64,000 nucleotides of DNA from CAVTUU01 sp045804965. GTDB taxonomy: Bacteria; Chloroflexota; Chloroflexia; Thermomicrobiales; UBA6265. Positions 52,053 through 60,062 of the stretch are shown here, in pieces; positions within the stretch are counted from its first letter, which is position 1; each line of letters begins with the position of its first letter. The DNA is taken from the NCBI GenBank assembly GCA_045804965.1, contig JBJMMD010000033.1, forward strand, positions 62,001 to 126,000. Direction: 5' to 3'. Below the pieces are notes generated by a model. It had not been told where the DNA came from. It saw only the letters and a list, made by a program, of their open reading frames with translations, and ran no database searches. The position numbers and the translations under genes were made by a program.

Positions 52053-52400
52053 GAATGCTCCAGTCCTGAAAGGTTGAACGTAGTTTGGACAATACAGAAA
52101 ACCCGCCCTCAGTAAGAGGACGGGTTCGCCCGCGGTACCACCTCGATTGACCTCGCGCGAAGCGAAGTCCACTCGGTCACTGTCAACGCGCACGCGCGGT
52201 GCAGTGAGTCAGGGTAACGGGCGACTAACCCGGTCGCATCTACTCGGTGGTGCCCACCATTCGACCGACGGCTCCGGAGCGATATCCGACGGCGACGCGA
52301 ACGACCCGGCTCTCATCGTCCCGGGCTTGCTGGACGGCGACCGCTGAAGGCATAGTCTCCTTCTTAGCCTCATGCGTTCTTTCGTTGGTTTCAAGCGTAG
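52053..52400 (-). promoter_or_regulatory. Isoleucine T-box leader of ileS
   Basis: The minus strand carries the T-box core AGGTGGTACCGCGG (52143-52130) followed by an intrinsic terminator and then the ileS start. The upstream 250 bases are strongly structured; a possible specifier ATC lies at 52283-52281 within GGATATCGCTCC, but the usual stem I landmarks seen in the trp leader are not obvious, so the specifier is uncertain. Uncharged tRNA-Ile should promote ileS transcription by antitermination. Confidence 0.85.
52096..52125 (-). terminator. Terminator of the ileS T-box leader
   Basis: On the minus strand ACCCGTCCTC pairs with GAGGGCGGGT (ten pairs, one G-U) around TTACT, and is followed by TTTTCTGT. 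It lies between the T-box core and the ileS ribosome-binding site. Confidence 0.85.
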
Positions 52401-52436
52401 CACGCTCGGCTGGGCCCGGCCAACGGCGCTTCCAGT

Positions 52437-53867
52437 TCAAAACCGCAGATAGCTCCACGCGTACCACGCGATGGCGGGATCGAGCTGGATGAACCTGAGA
52501 TAAGCATCGACGGTCGAATACAAAAAATCAGAAATGGGATTCGAGCTCCAAAGCATGGCGTAGAGTAAAAAAAGCGTCAAATATCCAAGGCTTCGCGCCG
52601 TATTCTGGGTTTCATACGACAGCCAATAAGACAAGATATTGAATCCGTCCAAGGGTGGGATAGGCAGAAGGTTAAGGATCAGCACGAAGGTTTCGATGGC
52701 CAACAATCCGGCCATGGCAAACCACAAATCCCATAGCTGGGGAAATCGCTCCGGAAGATTCAGTGCGAACGGCAGAGAGAGCGATATGATGAAAATCACG
52801 TTTGCAAACGGGCCGGCGGCGCTGACTGCGAGCTCCGCTTGGCGAGATCGAAGTTTCCAGGTCTGAATCATGACTGCGCCGCCCGGCAACGGAACCCCGC
52901 CCATAGCGAGGAACGCGAGAGGCAGGGCGATCGAAAAGAGCGGATTGGTGTATTTCAGTGGATTGAGGGTCAAGTAACCCGCGTACTGGACTGAGTCGTC
53001 ACCGCCGATATAGGCTGCGGCGGCGTGACCATATTCGTGGAGACAGAGACTGACGAACCAACCGCTGATAATGAAGAGAATAATGAACGGCTTCAGGAAA
53101 TCAGCGGACGGTCTGAACGCAAGAAAGACCCCGCTCACCAGGAACGCGGCGACGAGTGAAAGAAAGATGGGGCTGGGACGAGTGACGGCCAGCAGTCTCC
53201 GTACTCCGGACGTTCGGATTGATTGATGTTTCGCTCTTCCGGGACTTGAAATGACAAACTCATTGGAGTTGACAATCCGTGAAACTCGGTCGATCCGCTT
53301 CTTTTCTTCAACAATAGCTTCGAGATTGACGGAACTGCCCACAAACAGTTCTTCGACCAGTTGGTCTGCTTCCCCAACATTGAGCCCGGTTTCTCTCAGT
53401 CGAGCAATCGAATAGGCATGGTCGCGGGTGAACTGGACAACAACTGACCTGAATCCTCCGACGCTCAATCCAAGATCGTGAAGGTCGCCGGCAATCGAGC
53501 CTGGCCCAAGAGTCAAAATTCCCATAAAAAGGTGAATGTCGTCGGTGATGTCACGCCGCAGATGTCCCGCGAGGCCGAAGGCCGAATGAATGACTTGTTC
53601 CGTCGTTCCATCGAGCTGGCCGGGAGGTCCGAAACCTCGTTGAATTTCGGCAAGCCTGCGTCCCGCCAATTGCTGAATGCGTTCGAGGTCGATATGAAAG
53701 AGATCGAGCGCCTTCCGGAGTCGTGTCTCACTAGGTTCGAGCAGTGCGAGCAGTAGATGCTCAGGCGTCACAGTTTGGTGATCGCCCGCGATCCGCGAGG
53801 CGGTCACGAGGCTGACGGTGGCGTCGATGGTAAAGAGCTCTGAATTGAGCGATCTGATCGTCGCCAA
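52437..53867 (-). CDS. Clp_N domain-M50 (site-2 protease) fusion
   Basis: TTG 53867 has CGGAGG seven bases upstream. The 476-aa protein starts with a Clp N-terminal repeat domain (about 5-145): HQTVTPEHLLLALLEPSETR, DDIHLFMGILTLGPG. This is the substrate-adaptor domain normally found on ClpA/B/C. From about 230, several membrane helices form an M50 metalloprotease: zinc motif H277-E-Y-G-H281 in SLCLHEYGHAAAAYIGG, and N399-L-L-P-I-P-P-L-D407-G with the third ligand. GGAVMIQTWKLRSRQAELAV and AGPFANVIF are also M50-like. No AAA+ module exists. It may recruit unfolded or adaptor-bound substrates to the membrane; the role is inference. It is upstream of the ileS leader. Confidence 0.92.
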   Translation of the reverse strand: MATIRSLNSELFTIDATVSLVTASRIAGDHQTVTPEHLLLALLEPSETRLRKALDLFHIDLERIQQLAGRRLAEIQRGFGPPGQLDGTTEQVIHSAFGLAGHLRRDITDDIHLFMGILTLGPGSIAGDLHDLGLSVGGFRSVVVQFTRDHAYSIARLRETGLNVGEADQLVEELFVGSSVNLEAIVEEKKRIDRVSRIVNSNEFVISSPGRAKHQSIRTSGVRRLLAVTRPSPIFLSLVAAFLVSGVFLAFRPSADFLKPFIILFIISGWFVSLCLHEYGHAAAAYIGGDDSVQYAGYLTLNPLKYTNPLFSIALPLAFLAMGGVPLPGGAVMIQTWKLRSRQAELAVSAAGPFANVIFIISLSLPFALNLPERFPQLWDLWFAMAGLLAIETFVLILNLLPIPPLDGFNILSYWLSYETQNTARSLGYLTLFLLYAMLWSSNPISDFLYSTVDAYLRFIQLDPAIAWYAWSYLRF

Positions 53868-54045
53868 CTAAACCTCCGCCTCGGCTCCGCATTGCGCGAG
53901 GGACCGGAATCAATCTTCATATCGCAGAATCTAGCAACGTCGGCGAAGCAGGTGCTTCCGCGGCGGCCTTTTCCTGAGCAACCTAGCGGAGTTTGACAGC
54001 GCCCGATAGGGGAAAACTGTCCCAAATGTGCGGCGTCTGTCTGAT

Positions 54046-54837
54046 CTAGGAGGGGGCGACTGAAGACTCGCTCAATCGCGCGATTTCCTCACGCAGGAGG
54101 TCGGGGCGATTTGAGATGATGCCGTCGACTTCAAGCGAAAGGGCTCGGCGAATCGAGGCTGGGCGGTCGACGGTCCAAACGTTGACTAAGACCCCGCGGC
54201 GATGGAGACCGGAGACAAGTGCGCGCGAACATCCCCGATGGAAGATCATGACTTCGTTCGCGCCCGTCATCGTCAGCAGAGCGAGCAACGGGTAAAGGAT
54301 GCAGGATCGCGAAACCGCCGCGGCGATTCGTTTGCCTGTTCGTGTCGGCGCGCCGCTGGAGACGTGGCCAGCGGAAAACCCAAGCCGCATGTTCGGGAAG
54401 GTAGCCCGGAGCCTACGCAGGATCGTGAGTTCCTCACACGAGATCGATGCGTGCTCGTCCAAGCCGTGAAGGCGGATTGCTTCAATTAGTGCCTGCGTGA
54501 AACCTTTGCCTTTGATGTCGAGCATCAACGGAACTTTGCCGTTAATAACCTCGATAGCTTCGGCAAGGGTGAGGAATCCAGGCAAGAACGACCGCAAGTC
54601 AGCGGTTGAAACTTGAGAAACTGGCACCCGCGTGCGGTCGCCCACACGGATCTTTTGGTTATGAACGAGGACTATATTGCCGTCGGCGGAACACTGAACG
54701 TCGATTTCGACGCGGTCGACGCCGATCTCAAGCGCTTTCTCGATGGAACGAAGGCTATTCCCGGGGTAGAAGTCGCCGGCGCCAGCGTGGCCTATGACTT
54801 CGGGTCGTGCGGGAATTGACAGCCGCGGGCGGTTCAT
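54046..54837 (-). CDS. Glycerophosphodiester phosphodiesterase family protein (divergent)
   Basis: The 263-aa protein is clearly GDPD-like: VIGHAGAGDFYPGNSLRSIE, VDRVEIDVQCSADGNIVLVH, LMLDIKGKGFTQALIEAIRL, NVWTVDRPASIRRALSLEVD GIISNRPDLL. The first motif is GHAG where the family has GHRG, so the catalytic Arg that steadies the phosphate is replaced by Ala; the His, the E-x-D pair and the second His (LVHNQ) are kept. Activity may be weak or the substrate different. Its ATG overlaps the PAP2 gene's stop (ATGA). Confidence 0.88.
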   Translation of the reverse strand: MNRPRLSIPARPEVIGHAGAGDFYPGNSLRSIEKALEIGVDRVEIDVQCSADGNIVLVHNQKIRVGDRTRVPVSQVSTADLRSFLPGFLTLAEAIEVINGKVPLMLDIKGKGFTQALIEAIRLHGLDEHASISCEELTILRRLRATFPNMRLGFSAGHVSSGAPTRTGKRIAAAVSRSCILYPLLALLTMTGANEVMIFHRGCSRALVSGLHRRGVLVNVWTVDRPASIRRALSLEVDGIISNRPDLLREEIARLSESSVAPS

Positions 54838-55496
54838 TCGTGAGCCCGGAGGCGCTTGACGGCCTGGTAAAGCGCTGTTAGGCCGACGAGGTAACTGAGG
54901 CCAAGGAGGTACGAGGCAAGGACATCAGTGAGCCAATGATGGCCAAGGTAAATCCTGCTGATGCCAACGAGACCGATCAGCGATCCCAAAACTGCCATCA
55001 GCGGTTTTCTGACCCAATTGGCACGGACATGGGTTTTCACCAAAACCAGGAAGAATCCGTAGACGCCGATGTAGTTGATCACATGACCGCTAGGGAAGCT
55101 CGACCCGCCGATGTTCGCGGCGACGACATTAATGGCCGGGTGATCCGGACGTGGGCGTCGCATGGCGCTCTTGACCGAGAACGAGATGAATCCAGTTCCC
55201 CAGCCCAAAAGCTGAAAGAGGGCTTCAAGTGGGTAGCCAAGCAACAAAAGCGCGCCAGGAAGCAGCCAGGGGATGATCCGACTCTCGGGTGGATAGCCCG
55301 GCCAGGAAACGATTCGCATCAGCCGGTCAAACCAGGGCGCTTTTCGGCGCTGAATGCTGACCGTGATCGCGTGATCGAACTCCGCGGTGCGACCACGCTT
55401 TACCGAAAAGAAGAGCACCCCAAAGAGCGAAACGGCGGTCGCGACGAAGAGCGTTCGCGTTGTTCCGCGTCTTTGTCGCCGTTTTGCGGTCTGCAC
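54834..55496 (-). CDS. PAP2-family membrane phosphatase
   Basis: I chose GTG 55496, six bases after GGAG; ATG 55502 abuts that site and is less likely. The product is about 220 aa with five or six membrane helices. All three acid-phosphatase motifs are present: KSAMRRPRPDH, FPSGHVINYIG and SRIYLGHHWLTDV. It dephosphorylates a lipid phosphate, such as undecaprenyl pyrophosphate or phosphatidic acid, on the outer face. It is coupled to the GDPD gene downstream, suggesting a shared lipid-turnover role. Confidence 0.92.
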   Translation of the reverse strand: MQTAKRRQRRGTTRTLFVATAVSLFGVLFFSVKRGRTAEFDHAITVSIQRRKAPWFDRLMRIVSWPGYPPESRIIPWLLPGALLLLGYPLEALFQLLGWGTGFISFSVKSAMRRPRPDHPAINVVAANIGGSSFPSGHVINYIGVYGFFLVLVKTHVRANWVRKPLMAVLGSLIGLVGISRIYLGHHWLTDVLASYLLGLSYLVGLTALYQAVKRLRAHE

Positions 55497-55647
55497 AAAC
55501 ATCTCCAACCAGCAGGCATCGCTTCGTCGCCAGCATCGTAGGCCAGGTCAGAAGCGCGAATCAAGCAATTGGGGGATCGAAGGGCCGAGATGAATCGTGG
55601 TAGATTCGATGCGAAGCGAAATTGTCCTCAAAGCTTGAGTCACGATC

Positions 55648-56478
55648 ATGGCACTCGCGCATCACGCGCCATCACTGACAATCAAAGGCGAGCCGGCCTA
55701 TCGGCGATACCTGTTCGTCATTTCATTTACCGTCTTGGTACTGCTCTTCATCGCGGCGCCTTGGCCGTTCGCGCACAAGGCGCATGTGGTGTTGCACGGT
55801 CTGTGCGCGCAGCGACCAAGTCACACGCTTTTCTTAGGCGGACAACCTCTCCCATTTGACGCGCGAATGACCGGCATCTACGGCGGCTTTCTCGCCGCCG
55901 GACTCTATTTTGTCGCACGCGGTCGGTATCGCGCGTCCCGTATACCTTCGATCCCGACGATCATCCTACTCGGGTTGTCAGTAAGCGCGCTCGCTATCGA
56001 TGGCACGAACTCGCTGTTGCTCGACATGCTGCTTTGGCATCCTTACGAACCGGACAATCGGTTGCGGCTTCTTACCGGTCTGCTGACTGGCATCGCGTTG
56101 GCCGCGGTCGTGACGTTCCTGTTGGCTTCGACCTTGTGGCGTTCACCCCGAAACGATGTGCGAGTCGTTTCCGGTCCCGGTGACTTCGCCTGGCTCCTGC
56201 TCATTCAAGCGCCGTTCGCAGCCGCTTGCCTAACGGAACGGGGTGAGTTCTTCGTTCCGTTAACGATGTCGTTGGTGCTCGCCGCCGTGCTGGCGTTGAC
56301 GTCGCTCATGATGGCGACCCTCGCGCTCTTCCGGCGCCAGGACGGAACGTTTTCAACCGTGCACGACCTGCACAACGTTGCATTTTGGGCGTTGCTAGTC
56401 GCGGTCGCGATCATGGCGTTTTTCAGCGGAGGACGGTTCCTGCTCGAGCACTACTTGGGCCCGCCCGTGTTGACGTAA
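55648..56478 (+). CDS. DUF2085 integral membrane protein
   Basis: The 276-aa protein has about seven hydrophobic helices. The DUF2085 signature VVLHGLCAQRPSHTLFLGGQ, with PFDARMTGIYGGFLAAGLYF, is near residues 46-95, and the family's conserved Cys and His are visible. ALAIDGTNSLLLDMLLWHPY and EPDNRLRLLTGLLTGIALA follow. The family is uncharacterised and restricted mainly to membrane proteins of this type. It is divergent from PAP2 and is followed by the NERD-like gene. Confidence 0.85.
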   Translation: MALAHHAPSLTIKGEPAYRRYLFVISFTVLVLLFIAAPWPFAHKAHVVLHGLCAQRPSHTLFLGGQPLPFDARMTGIYGGFLAAGLYFVARGRYRASRIPSIPTIILLGLSVSALAIDGTNSLLLDMLLWHPYEPDNRLRLLTGLLTGIALAAVVTFLLASTLWRSPRNDVRVVSGPGDFAWLLLIQAPFAAACLTERGEFFVPLTMSLVLAAVLALTSLMMATLALFRRQDGTFSTVHDLHNVAFWALLVAVAIMAFFSGGRFLLEHYLGPPVLT

Positions 56479-56608
56479 CGGCGATACCTGCCCGTCGCTA
56501 TGCTACACTCGCCTCGGCAGTCACGGGTTCGTTCGGCGCCGGGCGAGACTGCCTCACTGTTGATGCCTCTTCAACCGTCGCGAAAAGCGGCGCTGGCGGT
56601 CACAACTT

Positions 56609-57364
56609 ATGCGTATCGTTCGAGATACTGGCTACATCAAGCGTCGGAAGCGAATCGCGCGCTCAACCGCGATCGGTGGCTTCATCCTCCTCGGCTCCAC
56701 GTTCCTTGTCGCGTTTAATCAGAACCTCATCCTTTATGCCTATGTCATGCTGTTCGTTGGCTTCCTACTGTTCAACTACGGCATGCAACAAATGGGCAAG
56801 TGGAACAGGAATCCACGCAACGACGGGATGCTCGATAGTAAATTGCAGCCGTTTTCCGACAGGTACGCACTCATTCACTACGCGAAGGTAGGCAAACACG
56901 TCGTCGAACACATGTTGATTCATCCTGGCGGTGTTCTGGTCCTCACCGGCCGCGAGCTGCCCGGCGTCGTCTATGGGCGCGGAAATAAATGGCGAAAACG
57001 GGGTGTGGGTCTCGCGCGCTTTTTTTCCTTTAGCGGCCCGCAACTCGGGAATCCGTCGATCGATACCGATCACGCCATCGTTGCGATAGAGCGCTTCCTC
57101 GAAGCGATGCAAATGGAAGTCGATGTCCACGGCGCGATCGTCTTCCTGAATGCCGCCGTCGAACTCGACGTGAGCGAGCCCGACTATCCAGTGCTCATGA
57201 GCGATGAACTGCCCGGGTTCGTCAATTCGTTAGAAGAAGACAAGTCGTTCACCCAGGCGGAGCGCGACGCCCTCGTCTCCGCACTTGGCGCTGGACTGGA
57301 AGTCGAGCAAACGGTGACGACAAAGACGCGCAGACCAGTGAAGGTCAAGAGGCGCGCGGCGTGA
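56609..57364 (+). CDS. Membrane-anchored NERD-like protein
   Basis: The 251-aa protein begins with a basic segment and two hydrophobic helices (GGFILLGSTFLVAFNQNLIL, YAYVMLFVGFLLFNYGM). The cytoplasmic part resembles a NERD (nuclease-related) domain: the strand VVEHMLIHPGGVLVLTGREL, PGVVYGRGNKWRK, and LGNPSIDTDHAIVAIERFL. The usual acidic/Lys catalytic trio is not clear, so it may not cleave DNA. Its last base pairs overlap holB (GTGA), implying cotranslation with DNA polymerase III delta-prime. Confidence 0.7.
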   Translation: MRIVRDTGYIKRRKRIARSTAIGGFILLGSTFLVAFNQNLILYAYVMLFVGFLLFNYGMQQMGKWNRNPRNDGMLDSKLQPFSDRYALIHYAKVGKHVVEHMLIHPGGVLVLTGRELPGVVYGRGNKWRKRGVGLARFFSFSGPQLGNPSIDTDHAIVAIERFLEAMQMEVDVHGAIVFLNAAVELDVSEPDYPVLMSDELPGFVNSLEEDKSFTQAERDALVSALGAGLEVEQTVTTKTRRPVKVKRRAA

Positions 57365-58437
57365 CGGTCGCTTCCGAAATCCACGCCGACGGATCCGCAC
57401 GACTGCAGTGGCCGATTTGGGGCCATGCTACCCACGCGGCCAACCTCGCCCAAGCCGTTGAGCTTGGACGCGTGCGACATGCTTACCTCATGGCCGGACC
57501 GGAAGGCGTTGGCAAAGCGACGCTCGCGCGGATATTCGCCCAAAGTCTGAATTGCTCCACTCCGTCCGTGCCGGGCGTTCCCTGCGGCGTTTGTCTCTCG
57601 TGCCGGAAGATCGAACGCGGAACCCACCCCGATGTGCAAACCTTTTCACTCGCCACCCAGGAAATTCTGGCAGAACGAAAAACAGGCAAAAACACGACGT
57701 TAACCATTGAATCCGTGCGGGACCTTTGCGCGGCAACCGCCCTCAGACCGTTAGAAGGCTGCTGGCGGGTGATCATTGTCGAAGATGCGGAAACGTTGCA
57801 AGACGTTGCGCAAGAAGCGTTGTTGAAGACGCTCGAAGAGCCGCCGCGGTTTATGGTGTTGATGCTGCTGGCCGACGACGCCGAGATCCTCTTGCCTACA
57901 ATCCGCTCTCGCTGCCAGATCGTCGACCTTCGTCCCGTCGGTCACGCAACGATAGTCGAGGGCCTACGCGATCTTGGCATTGCAGATCCCGAGGCCGATC
58001 GCGTCGCCGCGCTCGCCGCGGGGCGCCCAGGTTGGGCGATCAAGGCGGCAACAGACCCGAAGTTGGTCTTATCCAAAAGAGAGACAATCAACCGCGCGCT
58101 GGCTTGGATCGAAGCCAGCGGCTATAAGCGGCTTGTGACCGCAGTGCGCCTGGGGGACACGTTTACCAAGCGGCGAGTCGAGACGTTTGCGGACCTCGAA
58201 ACACTGCTCGGCGTTTGGCGAGATGCCTTGCTCCTCGCGATCTCAGTGCCCGACTACTTGACAAATCGAGGTTTTGAAGACCGAATCCGCGAGCTTGCAA
58301 AGTCCTGGACGGTCGTCGAGATCCACCGCGCTGTACGCGCGGTGCAGACCTGCATCGCAGATCTCGACGCGAATGTCCGGCCGCGACTTGCGATGGAAGC
58401 GATGGTGCTCCAATGGCCGAAAACTCCGGACCAGTAG
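57361..58437 (+). CDS. holB: DNA polymerase III subunit delta-prime (clamp loader)
   Basis: The 358-aa protein has WPIWGHATHAANLAQAVELG, the P-loop AGPEGVGKATLARIFAQ, a zinc-binding Cys set (CGVCLSCRKIERGTHPD), VIIVEDAETLQDVAQEALLK and TLEEPPRFMVLMLL with the sensor-1-like IRSRCQIVDLRPV. This is the delta-prime/DnaX clamp-loader family; length fits HolB rather than DnaX. It overlaps ricT by 25 bases, the same holB-ricT order as in Firmicutes. Confidence 0.93.
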   Translation: MTVASEIHADGSARLQWPIWGHATHAANLAQAVELGRVRHAYLMAGPEGVGKATLARIFAQSLNCSTPSVPGVPCGVCLSCRKIERGTHPDVQTFSLATQEILAERKTGKNTTLTIESVRDLCAATALRPLEGCWRVIIVEDAETLQDVAQEALLKTLEEPPRFMVLMLLADDAEILLPTIRSRCQIVDLRPVGHATIVEGLRDLGIADPEADRVAALAAGRPGWAIKAATDPKLVLSKRETINRALAWIEASGYKRLVTAVRLGDTFTKRRVETFADLETLLGVWRDALLLAISVPDYLTNRGFEDRIRELAKSWTVVEIHRAVRAVQTCIADLDANVRPRLAMEAMVLQWPKTPDQ

Positions 58438-59579
58438 CGATAACAAACATCGACGCCGAGTTCACTGGACCGCCAAAGTCGATCGACGAAGCCCGGCAGC
58501 TCGCCCGTGAGCGTTTTCGGACTCGCCTCGAACAAGGCGAGAAAATCGGCGAGTGTGATTGCCACACCGGCGAAGAGTCAGCGCCTGAACAGGACGGAGG
58601 ACCGGCGACACGAGTTGCGGGCGTGAGATTCATCGACTCCGGCCAAACGTTCTATTTCGATCCGGGCGACATGCGGGTCGAACTTGGCGATTGGGTCGTC
58701 GCGGACACCAGCCGTGGCCGCGAGGCAGGACGGGTGGTTATCGCTCCGCACCAAGTTAAGCTGAACCTGCTCAAAGGCGAGCTGAAGCCGTTGCAGCGGA
58801 AGTTGGAGCAGGACGACATCGACAAGATGAATCGCCTTAGGCGCGATGCGTCCACTGCCGTCAAAACCTTCGGTGCCAAGATCCGCGAGCATAACTTGCA
58901 GATGAAGCCGATCAGCGCCGAGTACAACTTCGATGGCACTCACCTGACGCTGAACTTTTCCGCGCCGGAGCGCGTTGATTTCCGCGATCTGGCCCGTGAC
59001 CTGTCCTCGGTTTTCATGTGCCGGGTTGAGCTGAAACAAGTCGGTCCACGGGACGAGGCCAGGCTCTTGGGTGGGCTTGGCCGGTGCGGGCGCACGCTCT
59101 GCTGCAGCTCCTGGTTGCCCGTCTATCCAGAAATCTCGATGAACATGGCGAAAACCCAAGACCTGCCGATCAACCCGAGCAAGGTCTCCGGCGTCTGTGG
59201 GCGATTGCTTTGCTGCCTGAGTTATGAGAACGAGCAGTATCGCCAGATGAAGGCAGTCATGCCGCGTTTGGGTCAGGCTATCGACACCCCTGCCGGACCT
59301 GGCATGGTGCTCTCCTTGCAAATTCTGAAGCAGCTTATCACGGTTCGTTTGAATGAGGACAACACCGACCACGTATTCAAAAGCGATGATCTCGGCTTCT
59401 TCAAACAGGAAGCGAAAGGTCAGCAGCCCCCACCGCCTCCATATCCGGGAGATCGCGAGCCACTCCAGGCTCCGGTCCCGACGAGCGAAGGTGAAGCCGA
59501 TGGTTCGGCGGCTCGCACTGCTGGACGCCGCCGCCGTCGAAGGCGCGGCCGGGGTCGCACATCAGGACCACAAGCATAG
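58413..59579 (+). CDS. ricT: PSP1/RicT (YaaT) family protein
   Basis: The 388-aa protein has the PSP1 domain (about 75-290): TRVAGVRFIDSGQTFYFDPG then WVVADTSRGREAGRVV, and the Cys clusters GRCGRTLCCSSWLP and SGVCGRLLCCLSYENEQY that hold an Fe-S cluster in RicT complexes. The N-terminal 70 residues add another Cys/His pair (CDCHTG), and the C-terminus is a Pro/Arg-rich, disordered tail. RicT/RicA/RicF directs RNase Y maturation of mRNAs in Bacillus. RicA and RicF are not nearby. Confidence 0.93.
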   Translation: MAENSGPVAITNIDAEFTGPPKSIDEARQLARERFRTRLEQGEKIGECDCHTGEESAPEQDGGPATRVAGVRFIDSGQTFYFDPGDMRVELGDWVVADTSRGREAGRVVIAPHQVKLNLLKGELKPLQRKLEQDDIDKMNRLRRDASTAVKTFGAKIREHNLQMKPISAEYNFDGTHLTLNFSAPERVDFRDLARDLSSVFMCRVELKQVGPRDEARLLGGLGRCGRTLCCSSWLPVYPEISMNMAKTQDLPINPSKVSGVCGRLLCCLSYENEQYRQMKAVMPRLGQAIDTPAGPGMVLSLQILKQLITVRLNEDNTDHVFKSDDLGFFKQEAKGQQPPPPPYPGDREPLQAPVPTSEGEADGSAARTAGRRRRRRRGRGRTSGPQA

Positions 59580-59623
59580 GCAATGACTTCAGGATATCGT
59601 CAGCAAGGAGAGAGGACGCGAGC

Positions 59624-59923
59624 ATGGCGCGTTACCTCGTCGTTCACACACCAATTGATGCCGATGACGAAACCCTGCGCCAGCCGACGAATATGCTCGA
59701 ATTGGCGAAGCAGCACGGCAACGATCACTCGTCGCCGCGCTGGTTAAAGACCTGGTCGCCCGATCTTCACGACGACCGCATTTTCACCCTCTGGGACGCG
59801 CTCAACGCTGACGATATCTCGAGGGTGCTCACGCGGTTTGGTTTTCTCGATCATATGAGCGTGCAAGCGTTGCGGGTGGAAGAATGGGGACCTGAAGAAG
59901 TGCTCGAAACCCAGAACCCGTAA
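59624..59923 (+). CDS. Small unknown protein, possibly DUF4242/DUF3303-like
   Basis: ATG 59624 follows AAGGAGAGAGG. The 99-aa protein MARYLVVHTPIDADDETLRQ...HSSPRWLKTWSPDLHDDRIF TLWDALNADDISRVLTRFGF looks like a small dimeric alpha/beta ferredoxin-like fold (a strand, an acidic loop, two more strands and a helix). It resembles DUF4242/DUF3303 proteins only loosely. It is 44 bases after ricT, and probably lies at the end of that operon. Confidence 0.6.
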   Translation: MARYLVVHTPIDADDETLRQPTNMLELAKQHGNDHSSPRWLKTWSPDLHDDRIFTLWDALNADDISRVLTRFGFLDHMSVQALRVEEWGPEEVLETQNP

Positions 59924-60062
59924 TACTCTGGACGCAAAATTGCGATAATGCTTGAGCGTGCTCGGCGATGCAATGATAGAATCGCCGGGCCTTCCTTTTC
60001 GCGTTTCAGCCTTGTTTCCGCTCAACTCAAACCTGGGGATGAGGCGTTTTCGGGAGAAGACG

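Noticed and set aside
56470..56504. TTGACG...TATGCT as a promoter for the NERD-like gene
   Set aside because: The spacer is 23 bases, too long for sigma-70.
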